Origin: Bacillota bacterium
Lineage (GTDB): Bacteria > Bacillota_C > Negativicutes > JAEYSJ01
Assembly (NCBI GenBank): GCA_023434855.1
Contig: JAEYSJ010000112.1
Location: 1-40,020 of the forward strand
Direction of reading: 5' to 3'
Length of the DNA: 40,020 bases
Shown here: in pieces, positions 17,010 through 26,192 of the stretch
Position numbering within the stretch: the stretch's first letter is position 1
Layout: the number at the start of each line of letters is the position of its first letter
Made by a program: the position numbers and the translations under genes
The notes under the pieces: model-generated
Databases searched by the model: none
What the model was told of the DNA's origin: nothing
Seen by the model: the letters and a program-made list of their open reading frames with translations, nothing else

Positions 17010-17504
17010 ATGGTGGATTTTGCGGAAGAGACTTTAGAAACCCAGGAAGACACGCAAAAGGGAAAATTCCTGACATTTTCTATCGGCAAGGAAGAATACG
17101 GCATCGAGATTCAATACGTAACAGAAATAACCGGCCTACAGGCCATAACGGAAGTGCCTGAACTGCCAAATTATATTAAAGGCATTATAAATCTACGGGG
17201 AAAAATTATTCCGGTAATGGATGTACGACTGCGTTTTAAGAAAGAGCCGCGGGAATATAATGACCGTACCTGCGTAATTGTAATCGATATTAGGAATATT
17301 ACCATTGGTCTTATTGTTGATACAGTTTCCGAAGTGTTGGCAATACCGGAGCAGGAAATTGTTTCTCCGCCTGAAATGACCAAAGCTTTTCATAACAGAT
17401 ATATACAGGGAATCGGTAAAAGCAGCAATGGCGTAAAATTGCTGCTGGATTGCGAAAAACTGATCAGTGACGAAGACACTGCTTGTCTAATGGAATTAAA
17501 CTAG
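17010..17504 (+). CDS. cheW: Chemotaxis coupling protein CheW
   Basis: 164-residue protein made of one CheW domain (two SH3-like beta barrels) that links receptors to CheA at the cell pole. Typical signatures are FLTFSIGKEEYGIEI, the loop ELPNYIKGIINLRGKIIPV, and GLIVDTVSEVLAIPEQEI. ATG 17010 is chosen because AAAGGAG lies 8 nt upstream; GTG 17004 is too close to it. It lies 24 nt after cheA in the same operon. Confidence 0.93.
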   Translation: MVDFAEETLETQEDTQKGKFLTFSIGKEEYGIEIQYVTEITGLQAITEVPELPNYIKGIINLRGKIIPVMDVRLRFKKEPREYNDRTCVIVIDIRNITIGLIVDTVSEVLAIPEQEIVSPPEMTKAFHNRYIQGIGKSSNGVKLLLDCEKLISDEDTACLMELN

Positions 17505-17556
17505 CTAGTTGTGGATTAGGAAAACCATAGACAGTAACCAAGGAGGGTATGTACCT

Positions 17557-19281
17557 ATGAAATGGTTCTACGATTTGAAGATCTCGACAAAACTGATAAG
17601 CGCCTTTATTCTGGTGGCGATAATCGCAGGAATTGTGGGTTATATAGGCATTAAAAATATTAGGGACATCGACAATAAGTTCACAGCCTTATGGGAAGAA
17701 TTTGGTATCGCCATCGGTGACATCGGCGAGGCGGAAATAACCTATCAGCGCTCCCGGATAGCTTTACGGGATTTAATGCTTGACAAAAATATTGCCGACA
17801 AGAATAACCATGTTGCAACCATCAGGCAACTTGATAAAAAAATGGATGAAGACCTGTCAAGATTTGAAAAAAGCCTCCGTACTGAAGAAGGTAAAAAAGA
17901 ATTTGCCAGACTAAAAACAGCAATCAGCACTTTCACTCCTGTCCGTGAGCGAATAATAAGCCTGGCGCTGGCAAATCAGGAAAACCAGGCCCTTGCGCTA
18001 ATGCACAGCGAAGGAACCAAATTGGCTGAAGACATAAACGCTTCCCTGGAAAAGCTGCAGGAATTAAAGGTTACTAAAGGAAGTGAACGCGCCAGCGAAT
18101 ATACCGAGCAGACGAATGATACCGTGAAAGTAATGGTCACAATAATATTTATTGCCATAGCCCTGGCAATCGCATTAGGTATATTTATTGCCCGTCAAAT
18201 CAGCAGCCCGTTAGGCAATTTAGTGGCTGCCTCGGAAAAAATTGCCGGCGGCAATCTGGATGTTACTATTGACATTAACTCCAAAGATGAAACAGGCCTG
18301 TTAGCAGGCGCTTTTATCAAAATGGCTGACCATATTAATGAAGTCATGAGTAATATCAATTCTTCCGCCGAACAGGTAGCGGCAGCCTCCAGACAGGTAT
18401 CCGATTCCAGTCAGGCACTGTCCCAGGGTTCAACGGAACAGGCCGCTTCAGTCGAAGAACTGACCGCATCATTGGAAGAAATAGCCTCTCAAACCAAACA
18501 AAATGCTCTCAATGCCAATCAGGCCAATGAACTTGCCACATCGGCCAAGGACAATGCCGCCCGCGGCAACGGTGAAATGAAGGAAATGCTGCACGCTATG
18601 GAAGAAATCAATGATTCTTCCGCCAGTATTTCTAAAATCATTAAAGTAATCGACGAAATAGCCTTTCAGACCAATATTCTGGCCTTAAACGCTGCAGTAG
18701 AGGCTGCCAGAGCCGGTCAACATGGCAAAGGCTTTGCCGTGGTAGCTGAGGAAGTACGCAACCTGGCAGCGCGAAGTGCCAATGCCGCCAAGGAAACAAC
18801 GGCAATGATTGAAGGTTCCATTAAGAAGGTTGAAGCCGGCACCAAAATAGCAAATGAAACTGCACACGCATTAAGCCAGATAGTAGAAGGCGTCGCTGAA
18901 GCAGCCGCACTGGTGTCCGACATAGCCAGCGCTTCCAATGAGCAGGCAACAGCGATTGCCCAGATAAACCAGGGTATTTCCCAGGTATCGCAAGTAACCC
19001 AGACAAACTCGGCCACTGCGGAAGAAAGTGCGGCCGCCAGTGAAGAACTTTCCAGCCAGGCGGAAGTATTACGGGCAATGGTAAGCAAATTTACTCTAAA
19101 AAAAAGCAGTCAACTGTCCGGGAATTTAGACACTTTACGCCCGGATATTATCAGGATGCTGGAGAATATGTCCGGAAGCCGTAATCCGGTGCAACCGTGT
19201 GAAGATCCGAACAATTCTTCCGGCAAACCCGCCAACCCTAAAATTGAAATATCCCTTGGCAATGATTTTGGCAAGTATTAA
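17557..19281 (+). CDS. Methyl-accepting chemotaxis protein (4HB sensor)
   Basis: 574-residue membrane receptor. TM1 is ~13-31 ([19 protein letters not shown]) and TM2 ~192-212 ([21 protein letters not shown]), with a four-helix-bundle type extracytoplasmic domain (~35-190) between them. A HAMP domain (~213-265) and a long coiled-coil signalling domain follow; the hairpin tip is [20 protein letters not shown]. Methylation-type Glu/Gln-rich segments occur on both sides. It ends with a low-complexity tail ([12 protein letters not shown]) and no CheR-tethering pentapeptide that I can recognise. ATG 17557 has AAGGAGGG 9 nt upstream. It is the only receptor in the operon, presumably the cognate sensor; the ligand is unknown. 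Confidence 0.93.
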   Translation: MKWFYDLKISTKLISAFILVAIIAGIVGYIGIKNIRDIDNKFTALWEEFGIAIGDIGEAEITYQRSRIALRDLMLDKNIADKNNHVATIRQLDKKMDEDLSRFEKSLRTEEGKKEFARLKTAISTFTPVRERIISLALANQENQALALMHSEGTKLAEDINASLEKLQELKVTKGSERASEYTEQTNDTVKVMVTIIFIAIALAIALGIFIARQISSPLGNLVAASEKIAGGNLDVTIDINSKDETGLLAGAFIKMADHINEVMSNINSSAEQVAAASRQVSDSSQALSQGSTEQAASVEELTASLEEIASQTKQNALNANQANELATSAKDNAARGNGEMKEMLHAMEEINDSSASISKIIKVIDEIAFQTNILALNAAVEAARAGQHGKGFAVVAEEVRNLAARSANAAKETTAMIEGSIKKVEAGTKIANETAHALSQIVEGVAEAAALVSDIASASNEQATAIAQINQGISQVSQVTQTNSATAEESAAASEELSSQAEVLRAMVSKFTLKKSSQLSGNLDTLRPDIIRMLENMSGSRNPVQPCEDPNNSSGKPANPKIEISLGNDFGKY

Positions 19282-19308
19282 AGGTTATCAGGGTTGGGTG
19301 AAAGCCAA

Positions 19309-20121
19309 ATGATTGAAATATCGGATAAAGAGTTTCAACAACTAGCTGAATTTGTACGAGAACGCTATGGCATAAATTTAGGCAAAGAAAAACGGGCTCT
19401 TGTCATGGGACGATTGCAAAACGTATTGTTGAACAACAATTTTGCCAGTTTTTCCGCCTTTTACGATCATGTCATTTCGGACAAAACCGGAAACGCCATC
19501 ACAACTCTAGTCAACAGATTATCCACCAATCACACTTTTTTTATGCGGGAATCCGATCACTTCCAGTTTTTTAAAAATACAGTGCTGCCCTATTTAGTTT
19601 CAGCTGTAGCAAACAGAGATTTACGTATCTGGAGCGCCGGCTGCTCAACAGGGGAAGAACCTTATACCCTGGCAATGATTATCGCGGACTTTTTAGGCTC
19701 TGCCAAAGCTACGTGGGATACTAAAGTTCTGGCTACTGATATTTCCGCCAATTGTTTACAAACAGCTGCAAGGGGGGTCTATTTAAATGACAATGTCGCA
19801 TCCCTGCCGGCAAGCTGGAAACTTGAGTATTTTAAAAAATTAGACGCAGATAACAGCATGCTTGTCGACCGTATCAAAAATGAAATTATCTTCCGGAATT
19901 TCAATCTGATGCAGCCCTTCCCATTTAAAAAGCGGTTTCATGTAATCTTTTGCCGAAATGTTATGATTTATTTTAATGCCCATACCAAGGCTGAGCTAAT
20001 CAATAAGTTTTATGATTTTACCGAACCGGGAGGATATCTGTTTATCGGGCATGCTGAATCCTTGCAGCGGGATAATACCCCATATAAGTACATAATACCG
20101 GCAGTCTACAGAAAGGATTAG
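19309..20121 (+). CDS. cheR: Chemotaxis methyltransferase CheR
   Basis: About 270 residues. CheR uses S-adenosylmethionine to methylate receptor glutamates. The N-terminal helical domain (~1-75) includes the conserved FMRESDHFQFF region. The methyltransferase domain has the SAM-binding motif IWSAGCSTGEEPYTLAMII, an acidic LATDIS, and FHVIFCRNVMIYF. The C-terminal GGYLFIGHAESL is typical. The ribosome binding site is weak; ATG 19309 is preferred and TTG 19294 is also in frame. It works opposite CheB, encoded next. Confidence 0.92.
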   Translation: MIEISDKEFQQLAEFVRERYGINLGKEKRALVMGRLQNVLLNNNFASFSAFYDHVISDKTGNAITTLVNRLSTNHTFFMRESDHFQFFKNTVLPYLVSAVANRDLRIWSAGCSTGEEPYTLAMIIADFLGSAKATWDTKVLATDISANCLQTAARGVYLNDNVASLPASWKLEYFKKLDADNSMLVDRIKNEIIFRNFNLMQPFPFKKRFHVIFCRNVMIYFNAHTKAELINKFYDFTEPGGYLFIGHAESLQRDNTPYKYIIPAVYRKD

Positions 20122-20127
20122 ATCCTT

Positions 20128-21165
20128 GTGATCATACGAAAAAAAATAAAAGTACTAATTGTGGACGACTCACTGGTTTTTAGAGAAACACTGGCCAGAG
20201 GTGTCGCTTTAGATAATGGAATTGAAGTCGTTGCAACTGCTTCAGATCCCTACGATGCCCGCGACAAACTAATTGAATATGAACCGGATGTAATGATCCT
20301 GGATGTTGAGATGCCAAAAATGAATGGTATTGATTTCTTGCGCCGGTTAATGCCGCAGTACCCTATTCCAACAGTAATTGTGAGTGCGGCCGGCCAGAAT
20401 GTTTTCGAAGCCTTAAAAGTCGGCGCAGTTGACTTCGTGACTAAGCCTGATCTCAATAATATTAAAGGATTGGAAAATCTAATAAATGAATTGATTGTAA
20501 AAACTAAAATTGCATCTGTGTCCAAAGTAGGTCATTGGAAATGCAGTACTTCACAAACCGTTGATAACAAATCCGATGTTGACTCTACCGGTAAAATTAT
20601 CGCTATAGGCTCTTCAACAGGAGGAACGGAGGCTATATTCGCCATTCTCAAAAAATTTCCCAAGAATGCTCCGGGAATAGTAATCGTCCAGCATATGCCT
20701 CCTAACTTTACCCGGATGTATGCCGAACGTTTGAATAACTCCTGCCTGCTAGAAGTCAGAGAAGCAAAAAACGGTGATAAAATTTATCCCGGACTAGCCT
20801 TGATAGCGCCAGGCGATTATCATATGCGGGTTCGAAAAGCAGGTAAACTATATACAGTCGAATGCTTTAAGGGGGAAAAGGTTAGCGGCCATTGTCCCTC
20901 GGTAGACGTATTGTTCGAATCGGTAGCTAATTCGGCTGGGCCTGATGCAATTGGCGTAATTTTAACAGGCATGGGATCCGACGGTGCTAAAGGATTGCTT
21001 GCCATGCGGCAAAAAGGCGCACGGACAATCGGACAAAATGAACAGTCCTGTGTAGTTTATGGCATGCCTAAGGCAGCCTATGACATTGGAGCTGTCGAAA
21101 AGCAAACTTCACTAGGTGATATCCCGCATTGGGTGTATAAGATGTTGTCACGCAGACTAAAGTAG
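20128..21165 (+). CDS. cheB: Chemotaxis methylesterase CheB
   Basis: 345 residues. An N-terminal receiver domain (D13-D14 pocket, phospho-Asp D59 in VMILDVEMPKMNG) is followed by a linker (~130-155) and the methylesterase domain (~157-345). The catalytic triad is Ser ~163 in IGSSTGGTEA, His ~190 in VQHMPPNFT, and Asp in LTGMGSDGAKG. It removes receptor methyl groups or deamidates Gln when phosphorylated by CheA. The start is GTG at 20128, with AAAGGA ~10 nt upstream; it starts 6 nt after the cheR stop. Confidence 0.94.
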   Translation: MIIRKKIKVLIVDDSLVFRETLARGVALDNGIEVVATASDPYDARDKLIEYEPDVMILDVEMPKMNGIDFLRRLMPQYPIPTVIVSAAGQNVFEALKVGAVDFVTKPDLNNIKGLENLINELIVKTKIASVSKVGHWKCSTSQTVDNKSDVDSTGKIIAIGSSTGGTEAIFAILKKFPKNAPGIVIVQHMPPNFTRMYAERLNNSCLLEVREAKNGDKIYPGLALIAPGDYHMRVRKAGKLYTVECFKGEKVSGHCPSVDVLFESVANSAGPDAIGVILTGMGSDGAKGLLAMRQKGARTIGQNEQSCVVYGMPKAAYDIGAVEKQTSLGDIPHWVYKMLSRRLK

Positions 21166-21199
21166 CCGCCAAAAATTGCGCGAGAAAAAGGTGATATTC

Positions 21200-23569
21200 A
21201 TGGAAAAGAATATCGGCATGAGTTTAAATGCACCTTACAAACATCTACTAGCAGAAATGCAAGAACTTATTGAAGAGAATGAACGGCTTAACGCCGTCTT
21301 GCTTAGTATCGGCGATGGAGTAATTATTACAGACGCAAATGGTTGTATAAATTTTTTAAACGAAGCCGGTGAAAAAATCACCGGCTGGTCTCATAGGGAA
21401 GTCCAAGGCAGACACGTCGATGAAATCTTCCGGATAATCAACGTTAAAACCCGCGAATCTGTGCAAAGACTGCTGTCTACTGTCATGCAAGGCGAATCTG
21501 GTATCGGAGTGCCGCGGGATACAGTAATTATTGCCAAGGATGGAAGTGAAGCGTACATCTCAGTGAATGCATCCCCTGTTAAACATAGCTGCGCTATAAT
21601 AACCGGCGTGGTTATTGTATTCCGGGATATAACAAGAATTAGAAACACCGAAGAACAAATATTGGATAACCAGAAGAGACTGGCCACGATCTTTAATGCC
21701 GCACCAGTAGCAATGGTAATTATTAATGAAAACTATCAAATCAAGCGGGCGAATGAAGCAGCACTTGAATTACTAAAGCGGGATTTCATTGATATTTGCG
21801 AACAGGCTATTGGCAATGGTTTTCGTTGTTCGCACAGCTATGATGATCCTCGCGGCTGCAGCTTCAGTAGTGCCTGCCAGCAATGTCATCTCAGGCAAAT
21901 GCTGCGCCAAGTGTCCAAATGCCTGGAACCCCAGGCATTGGAATCCCGGTGGCAGCTCCTGATCGATGGTGATAAAACCGATTATTGGTTTAAGATTAGA
22001 ACGGTTCCTATGCCGGTGGACGGAAAATATCATATGCTTGTCGTTTTTAGTGATGTAACGGATTATAAAATTGCGGAAAAAGAACTCCGCAACGCCAAAG
22101 AGGCGGCAGAGGTTGCCAATCGTGCCAAAAGCCAATTTCTCGCTAATATGAGTCATGAAATCCGCACCCCCTTAAATGGATTGCTTGGCATGATCGATTT
22201 AACGCTCCTTACAAATTTAACCGACGAGCAAAAAGAAAATTTGAATATTGCCAAAGACTGTGCCAATTCCCTACTAAGTGTGATTAACGATATTTTGGAT
22301 ATTTCCAAAATGGAAGCAGGCAAACTGATTATTAACAGTGTAAACTTTGATATTAAAAGCTTAATTGCCAAAACCATCCTGCTTCACTCTGTCCGCGCCC
22401 GCGAAAAAGGATTATCGCTTAGTTATCAGATTACCAATGACCTGCCGGCATATGTTATTGGAGACCCAAACAGGCTGCAGCAGATTCTGAATAACCTGAT
22501 AAGTAATGCTATAAAATTTACCGATATCGGCCATGTAATCCTTCTTGTCGAGCAGCAATCATCCGCCAACGGCGATATATTGCTAAAATTCATAGTTTCC
22601 GATACAGGAATAGGCATATCACCTGATGAGATGCCTCATTTATTCAGAAACTTCAGCCAGGTAGACGGATCATATACACGAAAATATGGTGGAACAGGTT
22701 TAGGCCTGGCCATATCGAAGCAGCTTATTGAACTTATGTCCGGAAATATCGGCGTAACAAGTGAAAAGGGAAAAGGCAGCCAGTTTTTTTTCACAATTAA
22801 ATTTGAGACAGGTCAGCCTGAAAGCAGCGTGCCCCAATCTGCTCTCGAAGAACAGTCCCTTGAATCCGAATTAGCCATCCTGCTTGTCGAAGATGACAAA
22901 GGAAATCAAATACTAATTAACCGCATGCTCAGCAGAAAAGGTTATGAAGTGGAAATAGCCAATAACGGCCATGAAGCTTTGCAGATACTAACTGCCAAAA
23001 AATTTGACATAATTCTAATGGATATACAAATGCCGGAAATGGATGGAATTCAAACAACCGCGAAGATACGTGAATTGGAAAAAAACTCAAATGATCACAT
23101 TCCGATTATTGCCGTAACAGCTCACGCCTTACAAGGAGACAAAGAGAAATTCCTGGCAGCGGGTATGGATGAATATTTATCCAAACCAGTCCAACTAAAT
23201 GAACTTTTCGCGGTGATTGAAAAAATGGCGGCAAAATCCGGGGAGCAAAAAATTTTGGCTTTATTGGAAGAAGAAGATGCAGATAAGAAAAATATACAAG
23301 AAACCCAGCCCCCGGAAAGGCAAGCCAGAATTAATGATATCTCCGGCTGCATTGATAAGTTAAGCTTTTTTTCCAATCAAGACGATTTTGTTATTATTGA
23401 AAATTTAGCTCATCTGCTTAAAGCCTCTGCTGCCGGAATTGGTGCAAATTCAATAAAAAATACGGCTTTCCGGATTGAACTTGCCGCAAGAAAGGAAGAC
23501 TCCGGCGAAATTAACCAGTTGCAAAAATTGTTAAAACAAGAGTTTGAAAACTATAAGTCAACTATATAA
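21200..23569 (+). CDS. PAS hybrid histidine kinase with receiver and Hpt domains
   Basis: About 789 residues with no membrane segment, so probably cytosolic. Order: short coiled coil; PAS 1 (~30-145; SIGDGVIITDANGCINFLNEAGEKITGW); PAS 2 (~160-285) carrying an unusual Cys/His insert (FRCSHSYDDPRGCSFSSACQ, then QCH); HisKA with the H-box FLANMSHEIRTPLNG; HATPase (DPNRLQQILNNLISNAIKF; GTGLGLAISKQL); receiver with phospho-Asp in IILMDIQMPEMDG; C-terminal Hpt-like domain with AHLLKASAAGIGA. The domain set supports an internal His-Asp-His relay. ATG 21200 has AAAGGTGA 5 nt upstream. It lies in the chemosensory operon 34 nt after cheB, suggesting cross-talk with CheA output. Confidence 0.92.
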   Translation: MEKNIGMSLNAPYKHLLAEMQELIEENERLNAVLLSIGDGVIITDANGCINFLNEAGEKITGWSHREVQGRHVDEIFRIINVKTRESVQRLLSTVMQGESGIGVPRDTVIIAKDGSEAYISVNASPVKHSCAIITGVVIVFRDITRIRNTEEQILDNQKRLATIFNAAPVAMVIINENYQIKRANEAALELLKRDFIDICEQAIGNGFRCSHSYDDPRGCSFSSACQQCHLRQMLRQVSKCLEPQALESRWQLLIDGDKTDYWFKIRTVPMPVDGKYHMLVVFSDVTDYKIAEKELRNAKEAAEVANRAKSQFLANMSHEIRTPLNGLLGMIDLTLLTNLTDEQKENLNIAKDCANSLLSVINDILDISKMEAGKLIINSVNFDIKSLIAKTILLHSVRAREKGLSLSYQITNDLPAYVIGDPNRLQQILNNLISNAIKFTDIGHVILLVEQQSSANGDILLKFIVSDTGIGISPDEMPHLFRNFSQVDGSYTRKYGGTGLGLAISKQLIELMSGNIGVTSEKGKGSQFFFTIKFETGQPESSVPQSALEEQSLESELAILLVEDDKGNQILINRMLSRKGYEVEIANNGHEALQILTAKKFDIILMDIQMPEMDGIQTTAKIRELEKNSNDHIPIIAVTAHALQGDKEKFLAAGMDEYLSKPVQLNELFAVIEKMAAKSGEQKILALLEEEDADKKNIQETQPPERQARINDISGCIDKLSFFSNQDDFVIIENLAHLLKASAAGIGANSIKNTAFRIELAARKEDSGEINQLQKLLKQEFENYKSTI

Positions 23570-23581
23570 GGAGAGATTGTA

Positions 23582-23977
23582 ATGAAGATACTTATAGCGG
23601 AAGACGACTTGGCGAGCAGGAAGTTTTTATATAAAATACTATCTCAATATGGGGACTGTGATCTTACCGTAAATGGCATCGAAGCCGTAGAAGCATTTCT
23701 TACTGCCTGGGATTTAAAAGCCCCTTACGATTTAATATGCCTTGATATTATGATGCCTAAAGTTGATGGTATCAAAGCATTGAAAGCTATCCGTGATCTG
23801 GAAAAACAGAAGGGAGTACAGGAACCGGATAGAGCTAAAGTAATTATGATTACAGCTTTAAATGATACGGAATCAGTATTTAGCTCTTTCCAAACAGGCT
23901 GTGAAGCATATGCGGCAAAACCGATTGATACGGAAAAACTTATTGAAGTTATAAAAGATCTTGGACTGAATGTGTAG
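23582..23977 (+). CDS. CheY-like response regulator
   Basis: 131-residue lone receiver domain: acidic pair E7-D8-D9, phospho-Asp in LICLDIMMPKVDG (~55), Thr in ITAL and Lys in AKPID. It resembles the small receivers that accept phosphate from Hpt domains. It starts with ATG 12 nt after the hybrid kinase, with AAGGAGA as ribosome binding site, and closes the operon before a strong terminator. The hybrid kinase Hpt is its likely donor. Confidence 0.9.
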   Translation: MKILIAEDDLASRKFLYKILSQYGDCDLTVNGIEAVEAFLTAWDLKAPYDLICLDIMMPKVDGIKALKAIRDLEKQKGVQEPDRAKVIMITALNDTESVFSSFQTGCEAYAAKPIDTEKLIEVIKDLGLNV

Positions 23978-23986
23978 ATTCAATAT

Positions 23987-24022
23987 AAAAAGACCGCATT
24001 TTTACGAAAAATGCAGTCTTTT
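23987..24022. terminator. Bidirectional terminator
   Basis: Stem AAAAGACCGCATTTTT / AAAAATGCAGTCTTTT (one mismatch) with loop ACG and A/T tracts on both sides, between the chemosensory operon and the convergent histidine kinase gene. Confidence 0.9.
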
Positions 24023-24064
24023 TATTATCTATACCATTTTAGCCTAAACCGGGGGAAGTAACGG

Positions 24065-25600
24065 CTATATAGAATTAAAAGTAATAAAAAATGTCGTCCC
24101 TTTAGCCCCGCTTTCAATTTCAATTTTGGCCTTATGTCGTCTAGCTATACTATAACAGACAGTCAAACCCAGGCCGGTGCCGTTTTCCTTGGTAGTAAAG
24201 AATGGTGTTCCCAGCTTTTCCTTAATATCAAGGGGAATACCCGGTCCTTCATCATGTATAGCCAGAATTACCTGCTCGTTCGGCGCAATACTGGTTTTTA
24301 TCTCAATTGTGCCATTTACCGTCATGGCCTCCAATCCATTACGGACCAAATTCAGCAGACACTGTCTGATTTCCTTTTCTTCAGCCATTATATCAGGTAT
24401 ATCCGCCAGTAGTAATTTAACTTGATGGCCTTTCCGCAAAGCATCAGCCTGCATCAAAGGAAATAGGGCCTCAATAACCTTATTTAGGTTTAATGGCCTT
24501 ATATCCAGCGACTTGTCCTTAGCTAGCGACAGGAAATCGCTAATAATCATGTTGGCCCGGTCCAGCTCCTCAATCATGACGGAAAGCGAATCTCCGTATT
24601 GATCGAAATTTGGCCGTCCAAGGAACCATTGCAAATAACCGCGCACAGTCGTCATCGGATTGCGGACCTCATGTCCAATGCTGGCAGCCATTTCGCCAAT
24701 AAGATTCAAGTTTTCAAACCGTCTCATTTCTTTGGTAATCTGCTGATATTCAGTAATATTAGTCAAAGTAATGATATAACCTAAAAATTCACCCGGCCAT
24801 TCACCTTGTAGAAATCCCGCACTAAGCAAGAAACTGGAAGAATCCCCATCAGGTTTATTATTATACACCTTTAGAGAACGTATGGGACCTGACTGCAGTT
24901 CTTGCCATATATCAAGTCTTTCACCAGTCGTTTCTTTATATAAAGAAATATCGGCGGCAAAAGAGCCCCGATCCATCCCTGCCCCCAGGAAATCATAAGC
25001 CAGCGTATTTGCTTCCACAATTCTTCCTGTCTGGTTGCAAATAATTATCGCTTCTCCAGCCTGATTAAATACTGTACGCATCAAACACTCGGCACTTTTT
25101 AATTCCGTCAGATCAGTAATAACAATGCAGGCATACAATTCTCCTTCAATATTTAAGATTCTTCCTGAAGCAAGCACCGGTACAATAATATTATTTTTAG
25201 CCCGTAACGTCAGCTCGAATTTAAAATTACTGTCCTGCCGGATAAAATGTTCCTTTAGGTCGCGGATTGAATAGTTTACAAACCGAAATAAAGATTGACC
25301 TCTCAGTTCCTCCAATGGAGTTCTCAACATTTCCGCAAAATTTTTATTACTAAAAAGAATAGTTCCATTTGACGCAAGGGTGACATACCCTTCTTGCATT
25401 TCTTCCACTAAAGCGCGGTACAAATAATCTGCGCCTTTTAGAATATAAATCTGATCATCGTCCTCTCCCTGGACAAATAACGCATCAATTTCGCCATACT
25501 TTATAGCATCCAAAATACTGTTTGCTTCATTTAACTGACGTCGCAACTCATCGTTTTCCGCGATTAGCGCCTGAACTTCATTGGCGTCATTCGGCACCAT
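24065..25600 (-). CDS. PAS sensor histidine kinase, KaiB-associated type
   Basis: About 511 residues, cytosolic. It starts with a short coiled coil and the segment LNEANSILDAIKYGEIDALF, which I know from kinases encoded next to kaiB/kaiC in many bacteria. Two PAS domains (~65-175 and ~180-290) follow. HisKA has the H-box MAASIGHEVRNPMTTVRGYL; the ATPase domain has LLNLVRNGLEAM, HDEGPGI and GTGLGLTVCYSIARRH, like sporulation and NtrB-type kinases. ATG 25600 has AAAGGATGG 8 nt upstream, while ATG 25612 abuts that site. It follows the KaiB-like gene by 78 nt and is probably cotranscribed. No response regulator is adjacent on this strand; the partner may be one of the receivers across the terminator. 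Confidence 0.9.
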   Translation of the reverse strand: MVPNDANEVQALIAENDELRRQLNEANSILDAIKYGEIDALFVQGEDDDQIYILKGADYLYRALVEEMQEGYVTLASNGTILFSNKNFAEMLRTPLEELRGQSLFRFVNYSIRDLKEHFIRQDSNFKFELTLRAKNNIIVPVLASGRILNIEGELYACIVITDLTELKSAECLMRTVFNQAGEAIIICNQTGRIVEANTLAYDFLGAGMDRGSFAADISLYKETTGERLDIWQELQSGPIRSLKVYNNKPDGDSSSFLLSAGFLQGEWPGEFLGYIITLTNITEYQQITKEMRRFENLNLIGEMAASIGHEVRNPMTTVRGYLQWFLGRPNFDQYGDSLSVMIEELDRANMIISDFLSLAKDKSLDIRPLNLNKVIEALFPLMQADALRKGHQVKLLLADIPDIMAEEKEIRQCLLNLVRNGLEAMTVNGTIEIKTSIAPNEQVILAIHDEGPGIPLDIKEKLGTPFFTTKENGTGLGLTVCYSIARRHKAKIEIESGAKGTTFFITFNSI

Positions 25601-25678
25601 ATCTTTTCCCATCCTTTTATCTTTATAAATACATCAATAAACCGCCCTGGAATTATCAAGGACGATATTCATATTCGC

Positions 25679-25978
25679 TTAAATTATATTTAATCTTTCT
25701 AATACCCGGTGAGTGTTGGAAAGATCACCGACAATTTTAATCAAAGGTGGCGGCAGTTTACGGACGAGTGTCGGAATAACAAGCACCTGATCAATATGAC
25801 CGGATTGTGGATTCTCAATAAGATCAATTACCTCAAGGCTATATTGTCCTGACAAGTAAGTTTCACAAATTCTTTGGAGATTGGTAATTGCTTTGAGCGA
25901 TTTTGGTGTCTGCCCGGCAATATATAATCGTAATACCCATTGGTCTTGTCTATACTCTTTCTGATCCCCAATGCTCAT
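25679..25978 (-). CDS. KaiB-fold protein
   Basis: 99 residues with the full KaiB pattern: WVLRLYIAGQTPKSLKAITN, then ICETYLSGQYSLEVIDLIENP, VLVIPTLVRKLPPPLIKIVG and DLSNTHRVLERL. Cyanobacterial KaiB switches fold and binds KaiC and SasA; family members outside cyanobacteria often have no clock role. ATG 25978 has GGAGG 7 nt upstream, so the 11 codons from ATG 26011 are probably not translated. No kaiC or kaiA is in the window. It lies directly upstream of the PAS kinase and probably acts on it. Confidence 0.92.
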   Translation of the reverse strand: MSIGDQKEYRQDQWVLRLYIAGQTPKSLKAITNLQRICETYLSGQYSLEVIDLIENPQSGHIDQVLVIPTLVRKLPPPLIKIVGDLSNTHRVLERLNII

Positions 25979-26170
25979 AATTCCGCCTCCACCATTCTGC
26001 TCAACACCCATTTCGAAATCAACGCTTTCACGTATATTTCTGCCGGTATCTTTACCCTATAAATAAACTACCGCTGGCAAATTTAATGGCATTTATTGTG
26101 GCAATTCCCATAATGAATACTAATTTCGCTATAATTATACAATATCCTGCTAATAACTATGAAATGAAGA

Positions 26171-26192
26171 AACGGCAGCCTGTGCTGCCGTT
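26171..26192 (-). terminator. Terminator of lysozyme-like gene
   Basis: Stem AACGGCAG / CTGCCGTT with a 6-nt loop, overlapping the stop codon of the gene at 26191; the minus-strand tail is TCTTCATTT. Confidence 0.65.

Noticed and set aside
24065..25978. A complete Kai circadian clock
   Set aside because: Only KaiB and a kinase are seen; there is no KaiC, so a clock cannot be claimed.
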